Shown: in pieces, positions 1 to 11,800 of the stretch | Layout: every line of letters starts with the position of its first letter | How positions within the stretch are numbered: the stretch's first letter is position 1 | Origin: Torymus aiolomorphi | Lineage: Eukaryota; Arthropoda; Insecta; Hymenoptera; Torymidae | Length of the DNA: 64,000 nucleotides | Reading direction: 5' to 3' | Assembly: GCA_036365515.1 (NCBI GenBank) | Contig: CM070873.1 | Span: 224,207,876 to 224,271,875 of the forward strand | Notes under the pieces: generated by a model | Database searches by the model: none | Seen by the model: only the letters and a program-made list of their open reading frames with translations | What the model was told of the DNA's origin: nothing | Program-made: the position numbers and the translations under genes

Positions 1-299
1 TATAAGGTAAGACATGTAACAAATTTTAAATTGAATACCTACATCAATACGTTTCATTGAATATTAAAACACTTTTAATAATTTTATAACGTATTTAAAA
101 GGTAAATTTAAAGTAAATAATACTATTTTACAAGTCTTACCATAATAAGCACTTTTTAAAGTATTTGTGTCAATAAATTATGATTTGATTTTTCAAGTAT
201 ATGATCTTTTATCAGGTTTAGGTGCTCTGGAACCGTTTTTTTTTTCCAAAAATGTTATTCTTCTGTTTAATCTTCTTTTTATTCTATTTCCGACGAACT

Positions 300-3200
300 T
301 TAACGTGGAAGTAGAATCCCCGTGATGATTTCTTTGATTTCCTCTAGAAATTCCTTGAAATTATCGTTGGTTGAGAAGTCCCTGAAAGCCTTCACCCGCT
401 CTGCCCTCGACATTTTCGTCGTGAGAAAACTCTTGACGCAGCAAGACTTCAGTTCATAACAGTCATTACTGCGTGCCCACAACCAAGCTCTAAATAAATT
501 TTCGTAATTCAACTTAGACATGGAGCTCTCTGTGAGCACTTCCGAGACGTCGGACATAAGGAACTTGTCGGCGAGGAGGACGGCGTCGAGTAGAGATTCA
601 ATGGTTCGATTATCGAATTCCGAGCCGTTTGCCGCTAGCAGAAGAGTGTTCAGGCCTTCTTTGGAAGTATTCTTCAATTTAACGCGACGCTTGCCAGATT
701 CAGAAAAGTTACCCTCGAGCATAGCTGAAAAGGCATCCGAGCGTTGACAGAGTAAATGACGACAAGCTTCCACCGTTGTACCATCATCCAGTTCGAATGT
801 GACTGTAGATGGCTTTATGTAATTTTCCATACCATTGCCCTGAAAGAAAAGTAAAATAGTGAATGTAAATTTGTATGAGAACTAGCTTCATATTGAAAAA
901 TGACGAAGATCTATTTACCCTAGCAGTATGATGAAACATTAGGCCATCAATGGTTTGATTTTTATCAACAGAGTCTGGTCGCACGTCTAATGAGTCGGCT
1001 AATTGGCATATGGACCATACCGCTTCTTTGTGCAGCTTGTGCTCGCTATCGGATAGTATATCAAATATAATAGATAGTCCACCGTGATTTTTAAGTAGGC
1101 AGCGCAACAAGTCTTTGGACTTAATTAGAAAAGGTATAGATACAGCCACAAGGAGGCGATGAGACTCTTGACCACGCAAGAGGACTGACGACATTTCTCC
1201 CACAGCACCACCAGTCTCAGCCACAGCACACATAGAGCGTGTATATTGCTCCGAGTCGTAGAGGTTTTGTACTTCAAAGACAAAGCCTTGTTTAATCAAC
1301 GGCATTAAGTAGGCTTTATTTCTGTAAAAATAAAGAATGAATAATGAAGGTTTCAATTATAATTACAACAATTATAAGAGAATACGTTTTTTGTTAATTA
1401 CTAACTTTACGATTCTATAAAGTATTCGAGAAGCTTTAGAATTTTTCGCTTGTTTAATATACGTGGCAAGTGGTCCGATCATGGTTGGATCTGCAAGTCT
1501 ATCGATTGGATCATCTGAGTAGCTTAGTTTACTTAATAATGCAAGGGTCCAAGCGTTTACGTGTTTATTAAACTCGGATTTAGGGACTTTACCGGAGTCC
1601 GGATTTTCTTCAACATCTACTGTATTTGAAGAAAAACTTTTTAATGATTCGATTTCTTCTTGAGGCTCTGCAAGATTATAAATATAAATATTTTCATAAA
1701 AATCAAAGTATAAATTAACGATCAATGTAATATTTCGGAAAAGAACAGTGTATACCTCCTTCACCCCACTCATCGTCACTGCAGACAGGGCTATAATTTT
1801 CTTCGGGGTTTTCGTCAGAATCATCCATCTCATCTGGGTCTTTCATTGGCGGAGTACTAGGGGGCGTAGACGAACCGCTCCTTGCACTTCTTGGACTCCA
1901 ATCTTCGTACTGGTAATCCAAACTAAATCTATACCTAATATAGAAAAATTATAATTCAAAAGTTTGTTCGAACGTTAAATTTTCAAACTTTAATGATTCA
2001 TAAAAGATAAAAGTAGTCCATATACACACCTCCCCGAATTTGTCCGATTGTGTTTTATATCTCTTTTCATGTTTGGCGATCGGTCCGCTGAGCGCTTTTT
2101 AGACGTTGATTTATCGTCAGATTCTACTGGTGTCTCGATTGCCATTCTCTGCAATTTGTCCGTCAAAATATCTAGTAGTCCGTTTTTCACCATTATGCCA
2201 ATACCTTCGTCATCGTACTCAAATTGGGCAAGACTATGCAATAATGCGGGATGGTACCTTTCGTTTTCCACTTTTTTCAAAAGTTCTAAGATTACTGGCA
2301 GACCCGAGCAGTAACGGATCCGTATACGATTTACCGCTTCGCGGCAAAACAAACAAAGACTAGTTACGATTTCTCCAAAGTAAAATGGACAGTTTTCTAC
2401 CAACTGCACTGTCACTTCGACGGCATCACAATCGCCGAGAAGTGGTCGGCATTGCGGTATTACTGCTAAACTATACACGCACTTAATGGCTAATTTATTT
2501 TGTGCTTCATATAGTCTAACAAAGGTTCTGAAACCCTCTTTATCTTTTTCTCCTACCATTTGTTTGGCACATTCATAATTTGATCCTACTAAAAATGCAT
2601 ACATAGCTTTCATGCAAATTTCTTGCAAATCAATGTATTTTAATTCTTGATTTAATGATTTTTTCCCAGCATTAATAAAAATTGATGTGATTGCCTTGAT
2701 TATTCCACTATCAATGATTTTCCTTCTACAGCCATCATATATGCTCCAAAGATTTCTAAATATAATAAAAAAAATCATTAATTAATATCATTACATTATA
2801 TCATTATTTAATTTGAATTAATTCTATGGATTAAATTAAGGAATTGATATTGAATTAAGTACAGAATTTAATTACTTAATGTGTTATTATTAAAAAATGA
2901 AAATCAGTACCTGACAGCTCTAATAGCCATTAAATACGTCTGTGTATTAGTTTTTGTACGTAAGACATCGTGTAATGCCTGTATTACCCCTGCCTCATAA
3001 AAAGCCTTTGCATGCCAACTGCAGTCTGAGAGATTTCCAATGAGTCTACATGCTCGGCAATGCAAATTGTCACTTACTTTCAAATTATTTAAAATCCATA
3101 ATGTGTAGGATACTATATTTGTATTTCGAACCTGCAATGTATTCATAAATCATTTAATAGATATAAATTGAATGAAATAAATGACAAAATGATGTAATAA

Positions 3201-3743
3201 TATGAAAATATATTAATAAATAAAATGAAAATATTACTTGAATTTATAAAAAAAATTTATAACAATTTTATCTCGTAATTAATAACCATTAGATATCTAT
3301 TTCATTATAATTTCATAGTGTCTTCTAAATATAAGAGCATATGCATGCAACATTTATGCTGCAGTAGACCAGATGACATAATCAAACAAAGAACATATGT
3401 ATGATAACAATAGAAGAAGGCCTTCGAACACAAGTGTTGGTCGAAGGCTCAAGTAGGTGTACGCAGTTAGATTGAATGCAAGGCTTACCTGCTGCCTGGT
3501 GTCTGAATTCATGCACAAGTTGGCCAGGATACTGAAAGCCGCGTTCATGATTTTGAGATCCTGGTAGCGCATTAACTGCACCAGGAGCTCGAGGCCCCCA
3601 GACTTGACGAAACGCTTGCAACATTGGGAGTCGTCCTTGACTCGCGTCAGACAGGCAAGAATGTGGCCCTTGGAGTTGGCCTTGACGTGCTTTTTGAGTT
3701 CTGCAAGTGTATGACTGTCCGCCTTTTCGAACTCGGAGGACAT
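300..3743 (-). CDS. ARMC5: ARMC5-like armadillo-repeat and BTB protein, complete, 7 exons
   Basis: Coding exons, read right to left: 3489-3743, 2911-3131, 2030-2755, 1756-1934, 1406-1667, 919-1321, 300-839. All junctions are GT-AG and keep phase, giving 2586 nt (861 aa plus stop). Helical armadillo-type repeats fill the first ~320 residues (for example SGGLELLVQLMRYQDLKI and GVIQALHDVL). A Ser/Pro/acidic linker follows in exon 4, then more helical repeats. A BTB domain starts near residue 690 (VTFELDDGTTVEACRHLL, then RSDAFSAMLEGNFSES). Armadillo repeats followed by a C-terminal BTB is the ARMC5 architecture, and the length is close to vertebrate ARMC5 (about 935 aa). ARMC5 is known as a substrate adaptor for cullin-3 ubiquitin ligase that acts on RNA polymerase II subunit RPB1; the same role here is inferred. 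The start at 3743 has G at -3 and a better context than an out-of-frame ATG at 3759. Confidence 0.88.
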
Positions 3744-4200
3744 CTCCGGCGGCGGACATCGATAAATATGAAAAAATAGCGATTATTCAGACGTTGACAT
3801 AACCTCAAAAAATCAGAACAGCTGACGCGATTGACAGGAGTTACTGCTGCGCCCGCGCGCATGCGCGGAGCGGAAACGGGGACGGAGCGACCGAGCGACT
3901 AGCGACTTAGCGAGCCGAGCGAGAGAGCGCGCAGGCGCTTGCTCACAGGCGTGGGTGAATTAAACTGGCCTACACAATAACAAAGTAGACAAACGCACGC
4001 GGAGAAACTTATTACTAAGTATAGTACTATGCGGCAAGTATAAGGACAAATTCTAGCATCAGCTCTCCGTAGGAGTACTGCGCAGCGTCTGCTGTGGACT
4101 TTATTTATTTTCTTGAGAAGACTCAAGACCATATTATGTACACGTACATGTATATAACGTGTACGGTCTTCGGCTTTTTGGAAGTTTATATTCTATCATT
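3744..4200. promoter_or_regulatory. GC-rich upstream region of the ARMC5-like gene
   Basis: The first 200 bases upstream of the ARMC5 start are rich in CpG (about 3840-3960, runs such as GCGCCCGCGCGCATGCGCGG). This contrasts with the AT-rich surroundings and fits a housekeeping promoter and 5' UTR. No TATA box or specific factor site could be fixed by eye. Position, not a recognised motif, is the main support. Confidence 0.4.
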
Positions 4201-4219
4201 CGAACTTGTACTCATTAGT

Positions 4220-4860
4220 TCCCTATTAGAACCGAAACGTTTAAAAAACGGCTTTAAACGTTTTAAAACGTTTTTAAACAGTCTTTCAAATACTTTATAC
4301 CGTTTTTCAAAGAAGTTTTAAAACGTTTTAAAAACGTGGATAATGTCCACTTTTTAAAGCATTTGCACGTTTTTAAAATGTTTTTTAAACGTAACTGCAA
4401 AGGTCGAGGATCAGTTTAGCAAGTTTGGGCAACGTCATAATAGTACGTACATTTCGACACGGGTGGGGAAGTCGATTATTTAGCTGGTGTGACTTTTTGC
4501 ACGAGCGAAGCGAGTGCGAAAAAGTCACACCACCTATAAAATAATCGACTTACGCACTAGTTTCGAACGGTATTTTATACCACGAGCGCCGAAAAATCAT
4601 ATCAAAGTTGTGATTTTGAGGTTAGAGTGGTATAAAAACGTTTTTAACACGTTTCCTAAAACTAAGAACTATAGAATTAGCTACATCAAATAAACGTTTT
4701 AAAATGATTTAAAAACATTTTTAGGCGTTTTTAAAACGTTTTAAAAACGTGCGAACGCTTCAAAAGGTGGAAATTATCCACGTTTTAAAAACGTTTTTCA
4801 AACACGTTACAAAGGGTTTCAAACCACGTTTTAAAAACGTTTTTAAACATTATGTTTTAT
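4220..4860. repeat. Degenerate ACGTTTTAAAAACG arrays split by a hairpin element
   Basis: About 4220-4390 and 4690-4860 hold many diverged copies of self-complementary units of the form AAACGTTTTAAAAACGT, in both orientations. The two blocks look like halves of one array interrupted by the hairpin element at 4449-4637. The units contain no sustained reading frame. Confidence 0.6.
4449..4637. repeat. Dispersed hairpin element, copy 1
   Basis: The same roughly 189-bp sequence recurs at 26913-27098 in the same orientation with only a few differences. The core is an inverted repeat: the arm GTCGATTATTTAGCTGGTGT, then a loop around GCACGAGCGAAGCGAGTGC, then the complementary arm ending AATAATCGAC. 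A conserved tail follows (TTTCGAACGGTATTTTATAC through GGTTAGAGTGGTATAAA). In this copy the second arm has a small change (CACCACCTATAAAATAATCG), so the stem is imperfect. It is probably a non-autonomous MITE-like element; the superfamily could not be assigned. Confidence 0.75.
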
Positions 4861-5020
4861 TAGGATTGAATGTTTAAACGTTAAATAAAGTTTTTCTTTT
4901 CTAATTAAATAACGTTTCTTTGACACTCCCTGCGCAAAGCTCGATTTCGCACGCGCTTGATTAAAAAAGCATGCGCTAAATCAAGCTTTGTTCACGTCGT
5001 GTCAAAAAGTACTGGTAAAT

Positions 5021-5100
5021 ACTAGTGCGAGAAAGTGATTTTAGCCTCGTGTGACCTTTTCACCATCCACACGAGGATAAAATCACTTTCACGAACTAGT
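5021..5100. repeat. 80-bp hairpin bounded by ACTAGT
   Basis: The arms run inward from ACTAGT at 5021 and 5095. They contain GAAAGTGATTTTA paired with TAAAATCACTTTC, and CCTCGTGTG paired with CACACGAGG. This is a compact inverted repeat in non-coding DNA, probably another short foldback element of the same repeat block. Confidence 0.6.
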
Positions 5101-5399
5101 ATCAAAATGTACTATTTCACAATGGATTCTTCAAGGAATGATTCAATTTACGTACCGAAAGCGTTAATATGTATATATTATACTTACGTAATTTTTGTTG
5201 AATTAGAAGAAGCACTCTTTTAATATTTTTTATCTCTTACAATAAACGGTATTTCCTAATTTAGTGTGCAAAACAGAATTTTGTGCATTCTGCTGTTAGG
5301 AAAATTAATGTACGCAACACGTGCGCATATATTACGTACTAGAATGTAATCTCATAATGAAGACTATACGTCTATATTTTGCATTCTAGTACACTACTG

Positions 5400-6370
5400 T
5401 AAGTTCCAATACGATTCGGTACGTTTCCATACGTTTTGATTACGATTGGGACATTTTGTACGAAAACGTACTGAAATATACTGAATTGTACGGAAATGTA
5501 CGTCAGTTGGTACAAGAAGGTACATCCTCGTACAGAAACGTACATGATGTACTTAAAAATTTTTTTTTATTTCAAAAAATTTCATGTCTAGACGTACGGA
5601 AACGTTCGGAAACGTACCAAAACGTACGAAAACGTTCGTAAGCGTACATAAACGTATGAGAATGTACATCATTGTGCAAAATTCTACAGTAACCTACCCA
5701 AGGTAAACAAAATTGTTATAATCTAATTAATTCGAACAGAATTACTTAGAGTATTCCGTAAAATGGTGTAGGAAAAATTACTATATTTATAGTAACCGTG
5801 GGACAGACTTAAATTATCATAAAATTTACTACAATTTATAATAAAAATTCCTATGTTTTGAGTAATTTTTACTATGTATATAGCAATTTTTACTATAAAT
5901 TATAGTAAATTTTATGATAATTCGAGTCTGTCCCAAAGTTCCTATCGAACATAGTAATTTTTCTTACATTTATAGTAAATTTTCCTAAACATTTCTCTCA
6001 GTGTACATATCTGTATGTTGTCATACATTTCCATACGTTTTCGTACGTTTCGGTACGTTCCCGTACGTTTATTCGGTACTTTTCCTTACTTTCGGTACGT
6101 TTTGGTAAGTTTTGATATGTTTCGGTACGTTTCCGTACAAAAATATTTATATATTCATATTTATAAAATTAGAGAATTTCGTAGATATAGGTATGTTCCT
6201 GCAAGTTCTCGTATGCATGTCGCAATACGTTTCTGTAGACTTACGTAAGTTTTCGTATGTCGGGGTACAATTCGGTACGTTTCCGTACAAAATGTCCCAA
6301 TCGTAATCAAAACGTACGCAAACGTACAAAAATGTACGCAAACGTATCGAAACGTAGCTAATTGGAAGTA
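5400..6370. repeat. Foldback element built of degenerate GTACGTTTCCGTACG units, with a MITE inside
   Basis: Both ends carry arrays of short units of the type GTACGTTTYSGTACG in opposite orientation. The arms share TTTTGATTACGATTGGGACA (left, near 5434-5453) with its reverse complement (right, near 6293-6312). The whole is a roughly 970-bp inverted-repeat element. Its centre holds a separate hairpin MITE (about 5765-6003). Confidence 0.65.
5765..6003. mobile_element. TA-type hairpin MITE, CACTGAGAGAAA family, left end degraded
   Basis: Inverted arms contain GGGACAGACTTAAATTATCA and its near complement TGATAATTCGAGTCTGTCCC, separated by repeated AGTAATTTTTACTA-type sequence. The right end reads TTTCTCTCAGTG followed by TA. 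It shares the GGGACAGACT and AGTAAAAATTACTA blocks and the CTCNGTG terminus with 17767-17999, and resembles 46781-47013. The left terminus is shortened, so its start is approximate. Confidence 0.65.
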
Positions 6371-6464
6371 GACGTACAGAATCATGCATAATTTACGTGA
6401 TAGTACTGTTTATTTTTTCCATTCGGGTGTTTACTAAAAAAATTATCAACTATTACATGTATAC

Positions 6465-7055
6465 AATTTTTTACAATGCTTACTTCACATATTATGATTT
6501 GAGAAATAATATAATATGAAAAAATGGTTCTTGAAGTAGCAACAAAAATTTTTTTCAAACAAATTTTAATAATGTTAAAGAAGATATCGCTAATTGAAGA
6601 AAAATCAACAAAACACGTACATTTTTTTCGTTTTTCATCCAATTTGAATTTTCAAGGACTCATTTTGTTCCTTGTACAATTTCATGTGGTGTTACCGATA
6701 TGAAAATTTAAAAATTTTCAAAACCTGCAAACTTATATCCAATTGTTTATACAATGCATGGATAAATCTCCAAACAGTTGGATATAACTTTGCAGGTTTG
6801 AAAATTTTTCAATTTTCATATCGGTGACAGCAAGTAAAATTGTACAAAGAACAAAATGAGTCCTTGAAAATTAAAATCGGAGGAAAAATGAAAAAAATTT
6901 ACGTGTTTTGTTGATTTTTTTTCAATTAGCGATATCTTCTTGACTAATATTGAAATTTCTTTAAAAAATTTTTTTTTTTTACTTTAAGAACTCTTTTTTC
7001 ATATTATATCGTTTCTCAAATTATAATATGTGAAGTACGCATCGTAAAAAATTTG
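6465..7055. mobile_element. About 590-bp palindromic MITE
   Basis: Two halves are reverse complements over nearly the whole length, allowing for small indels. The outer left arm has ACTTCACATATTATGATTTG, matched on the right by CAAATTATAATATGTGAAGT. Inner arms include TCAAGGACTCATTTTGTTC with its complement, and CCGATATGAAAATT with AATTTTCATATCGG. The turn is near 6755. No coding frame. No convincing target duplication was seen, so the superfamily is open. Confidence 0.7.
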
Positions 7056-8690
7056 TGAATATAAGTAAAAAAAATCGCCGGAGCCACCTTAAATGGTTTT
7101 GTAGGAGCGCATTATGTTTAAAGAAGTAAATACTCGTAAATATAAGATAAATGTTATGTTTTATTACAAATATTTTCCCAGCTGCACGAACTGTACAGGT
7201 GATACATAGTTTGGTTTGCATAAAGTTTGTTTGACAATAAAGTTTTCGTATAAAATAATTATTTGTTATAAAATAATATAAATTTTGTAACATGCATCAA
7301 CTTCAAAACTTTTATTCTACATCTACGGTTAATCTCTTTTGATTCTATACTTATACTACTGGAAGAACTGGATACTATGCTCGCCTTATTTCGTAAAATA
7401 CAAAAAAATACCGCATCGAGATGAACCGTCCGACTTTACTAAAATACCCTATGCGCTTATGACTGTTCGTGAATTTTACAATATTAAAATACCTAGAAAA
7501 ATACTCGTGACAAAGTCAGTACCGTCATGCGCTTAGAGCCCTAAATGACTTATAGAATCTATCAGTTCCTTGCTACGCCCGAAATAATTGTTACCATACT
7601 AAAATATAATATTAGTTTTTAAATAATATTTTATGGACCTATAAAGATGTCCGTTGTATTAACTATGTTAGTTTTAAAACCTTGGCAAAAAAATTCTCAA
7701 AAAGAATAACTTACAACGAGCCCGATTTCTCATAATATACATTGAACTTACGGGACATGTTTTAATGATCTATGCTTGCACTTCTAGAATAAAAAATACT
7801 GATAAAATTTTTCTGCCAAGAAATCTTATCAGTCAGTAAAAGTCCTCAAAAATATATTGTATTAGTAATTAGTTGAATGACTCAACGTTTGCTTGTATGA
7901 ACAAACTTGAGGTAAAATGTAAAGGCACCCGCTCATAAAAAATTTCATTGAAAACAATGAAAATAATCCGTAATTGTTACCATACTATCTTTAGTTACTT
8001 TATTTTATAAAATAAAATTAGGAATAACATTTAAAAACAAAATTAAAAATTTCAATAACCAATTTTATAATCGTAAAAAAAGTTGAAAATGATGATAGAT
8101 TACAGTTTACGTTGACAATATTATGGATTTGATGTAAATGAAAAAAGTAACTGTAGTCAATTGATAAGCTATCTAATAACATTTGATAAAGAAATACTTG
8201 GTACTTGAAATACTCTTCTTGAGATGCTGGCATACTTTATTCGACACAATTGAATTCCACTATACCGTTTATCGAATTTATTAATAAGATAAATATATTT
8301 AATTTATTTGTAAAGATAATTATTCTTAATTTTTGGAAACGAACGAAGACTATTGCTGTAATTAACTCGACTTTCCAGTAACCCTACATTTATTGTAACT
8401 TTAAATGCTTGAACTTCCTTTAAGTTTTGTCCAACCAAAAAGAAAACGAAAAATAAAATACAATAACAACTGAGGATAGACTGTATACTAATACATTCAA
8501 GCCTCTAAATCATAAATTTTGCGGAATAGAATTTTTCAAATAATAAACAATGATTTTAACTAAATATGTAATGCCCGTGAAGGAGACGTTTATGTATACC
8601 AATAAATAAAAAAGCATAAAAGCTATCAAAGTGACGTTTTTAGATTTCGTTTCTTGCAAATTCGACATTGAGATATTTAAATTGTCTGAA
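7056..8690. other. AT-rich intergenic stretch, no gene seen
   Basis: Short open frames here (for example about 7339-7536 plus and 8018-8233 minus) have low-complexity composition and no recognisable motif. Neither an RNA gene nor a repeat of clear structure was found. Confidence 0.5.
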
Positions 8691-8692
8691 TC

Positions 8693-8698
8693 TTTATT
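8693..8698 (-). terminator. Candidate poly(A) signal of deltex
   Basis: TTTATT on the plus strand reads AATAAA on the minus strand, about 115 bases past the deltex stop codon. Position and hexamer are the only evidence, and in AT-rich DNA such hexamers also occur by chance. Confidence 0.35.
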
Positions 8699-8813
8699 GT
8701 GGCTTGTTTAAAAGAAACGAGATTTAAAACTCTTAAAGGCTGAATACGTTCGTGTACCTTTTGGAATGAGTAAATTATTAGTATTCAATGAAACGATCTA
8801 ATCCATAGGTACG

Positions 8814-11800
8814 TTAATGTAATTCCTGATATAACGCAGTGGATGGATTCCCATCGGATACTCCATGCGCAGCTAATTCAGCAATCGTACGATCAAGATA
8901 TGTAACATCGGGATAACCATGACCAGAAACGGAGGGTCCAAGTTCGGTTTTGTGATGTATTCCATTCCAGGTAACTACATCCTCGCGACCAGTGGTTACC
9001 GATCGGCCGATCGTGAAAATCAGTCTTCTCTCAAAGGCAATCTGAAGCAGTCTCAGAACTCGTCGGCCGTGTTCAGTATCTGGTAAATAACATACTCGCG
9101 GAAAGCCGACCGCATAGTAGGTTTGGCCTGGATGAGGATGCTCGGGTCCTTGAATTCCCGATGGAATGCTAAGAATTAAATCACGTTGAGGTAATAAAAA
9201 ATACAAATAGAATAATAATCAATTAAAATAGTAAATGAAAACTTACTCATAAGTTATTTGAATGGTCTTAGTATTTGGAAAACCAGGTAATGGTCTAGGT
9301 AGCCTTGTCCAATTCATGGATCCCGGCGGTTGGTTGCCTCTTTTTTCTCCATAAATCATACGACACACTGGGCACTGTATGTACATAGGATGACGCTGTG
9401 AACTCAGCATTGCATTTAAACAAGCCAAATGCAATCTATGTTTACAACGCGTCAGTTCAACGGTTAAGGGTTCTGGCGTTCCTAAGCATACCGGGCAAGA
9501 ATCTGTACCGTCACTTTCGACCACTTTCACGTAATGTGAAATTACGTCGGAAGCCGCATCTACTCCTAGAAAAAAGTTATTTTAGTGAAATATTTCGAAG
9601 TAATTAATTGAAAATTATATTTTTTTTTCACACACCAACTACGGAATCTTTAAAAGCATCGTCGCTACCCATACTGCTATCCAATAAATCTATAGGATTT
9701 TCGTGACTTAAATATGTTGAAACAGTATCGACACTTGGCCTTCTACCACTTTTTGTACTACTTGAATCAGCATCTAATACGGTATCCCAATTTCTTCTTT
9801 TCTGCGAGGCTTGAATTGAATGATCAGAGTTGTTATTATCTATGGCATGTTTACTACTGAATATATTGAAATTGCTTAATATAACACGGGCAATATTCGA
9901 TGGCCCTGTTTCTCCATTTTTATTCTGTTTAAAAATAAAATTGATTAAGGTTTTATAACTATTAGTAGGAAAATTATAAGTAAACTTGTATACAACTACC
10001 TTTTTACTACTTTTCTTTGGATTGTTACTTGGTTGTTTTTTATTAGTTGTTTTTGTACTGATAGTTTTGTTAACAACTGTAGAGGTAGTTCTTCTTCCTG
10101 TATTTGTTTGTATCTCTTCCAACGTAACTTTCACCAAAGGATAAGGCGCTTGCTGAATTCGCCTAATAGGTCTGACATAACCAGTGCAACAACGAACTTG
10201 TGTTAGATTGCAGAAATTTATGATGTATGGAAAACCAAGATAAGTCTTTGAAACATCAATGGTTTTGTCACCCTAAAACAATAATTAAGTTAAATAAGAT
10301 TTGTTTAATATTTTTATTAAATATAAAATAATTTTAAATTTAATTATATTATATTAATATAAATCAAAATATCATTTTTTCAAGTATTTTGAATGATTTT
10401 TTATGAAAAGCACTCTAACATTATTTAAATAGTTTAATAATATTTATTAGTACATACTCTTGCCCAAGCTTCTTCAATTAAACATTGCACTTCCATGTCA
10501 TAAGTATGCCAATCATCTGTGTCTCCAGCCCACTCCCATTTTGCACCCTTCCCAGCTGGTGAGCCAGGAAGATAAAACATTCGTCTGACCCCATGTGTCT
10601 CATCTCCATCCTCCGTACATTGAGTTTTAGTTTTGAGGTTGATATAGTACCTAGTACAAAAATAACTGCTCGCCGATCATGTTTGATAGACCAGTAGCAA
10701 GTTAAAATTTTATTTAGTAAATTTTCCATGAAGTATTAGATAACATTTATGTTAATATAAATAATTGAAATAAAACACATAAATATAATCATACAACAGA
10801 AAATAGACAAATATAACTAGTACATTTATTTAAGATAAAATAGATTTGAAAGTTATTTAATATTTTTTTAAGGAATTTTTTATTTTTTATTTTTTGCTTT
10901 AGTCTGAGCATGATATCTTTGAGAAGAAACCATAAAATCGTATCACTTCCGAAATTCCTTGCGATCATATTTTGCCGACGTCTTAAATTACCGCATACCT
11001 ATCGGTATTCGCATCAAGTATCAGCGTATTATAGCATCGAGTAAATATTTAGAATTTCTTTTGTATCCGTGTGAAATTATAAAATCAAAATTATAAAAAA
11101 TAATATTCTTTAAAAAAATTAAGTATGGAAATAATAATTTGTAATAAACTATACATTTGAGCGACATTAAACATATATGTATAAGGCCAAAATAATGCGT
11201 AAGCTAAAGCTAAGTTTTTTCTCATTCAATTTTTAATTGTAAGAAAAAAACTCTTTAATAGGTTGTAGTTCTTTATTAAACTTGAAAATGAGTCTGAAGT
11301 TTGCATCACTGGAATGCAACGAAATAATTTCTTACAATAAATTAAAGTTATTAAACAATGAAAATTTCATTTAAACCTTTGTTATAAAGTTATTTTATTC
11401 TATAAAACACTAAATCTACACACAAAATTAATATTAATTAATATAACTATAAAGCAAGATAAATTTTTTTTTATTTCGTTGCACTCCAACGTTGCAAACT
11501 TCAGACCCATACTTAAAACGTGTCAGAGTTTTTTTCAAAAAGTTTAAAATTGAAGGAGAAAAACGGGAACCCAGAATTGAGTAATAGTCTGGGTATCACA
11601 TCACCTTAACATGATTCACGCAAATTATTTAATATCTATGAAAACTGTTGTAGACATTTTAATCATAAATCGAAATTGAACAGCGCGTCGCACCTATTTT
11701 TGCGCAAGCTTGCAAACGTAAGCGTGCGTAAAAGTGGTACCCACTTTACGCACGGAGTGTCAAAAAGTACTATTTTGTAACAAGTGCGTAAAGTTTGGTC

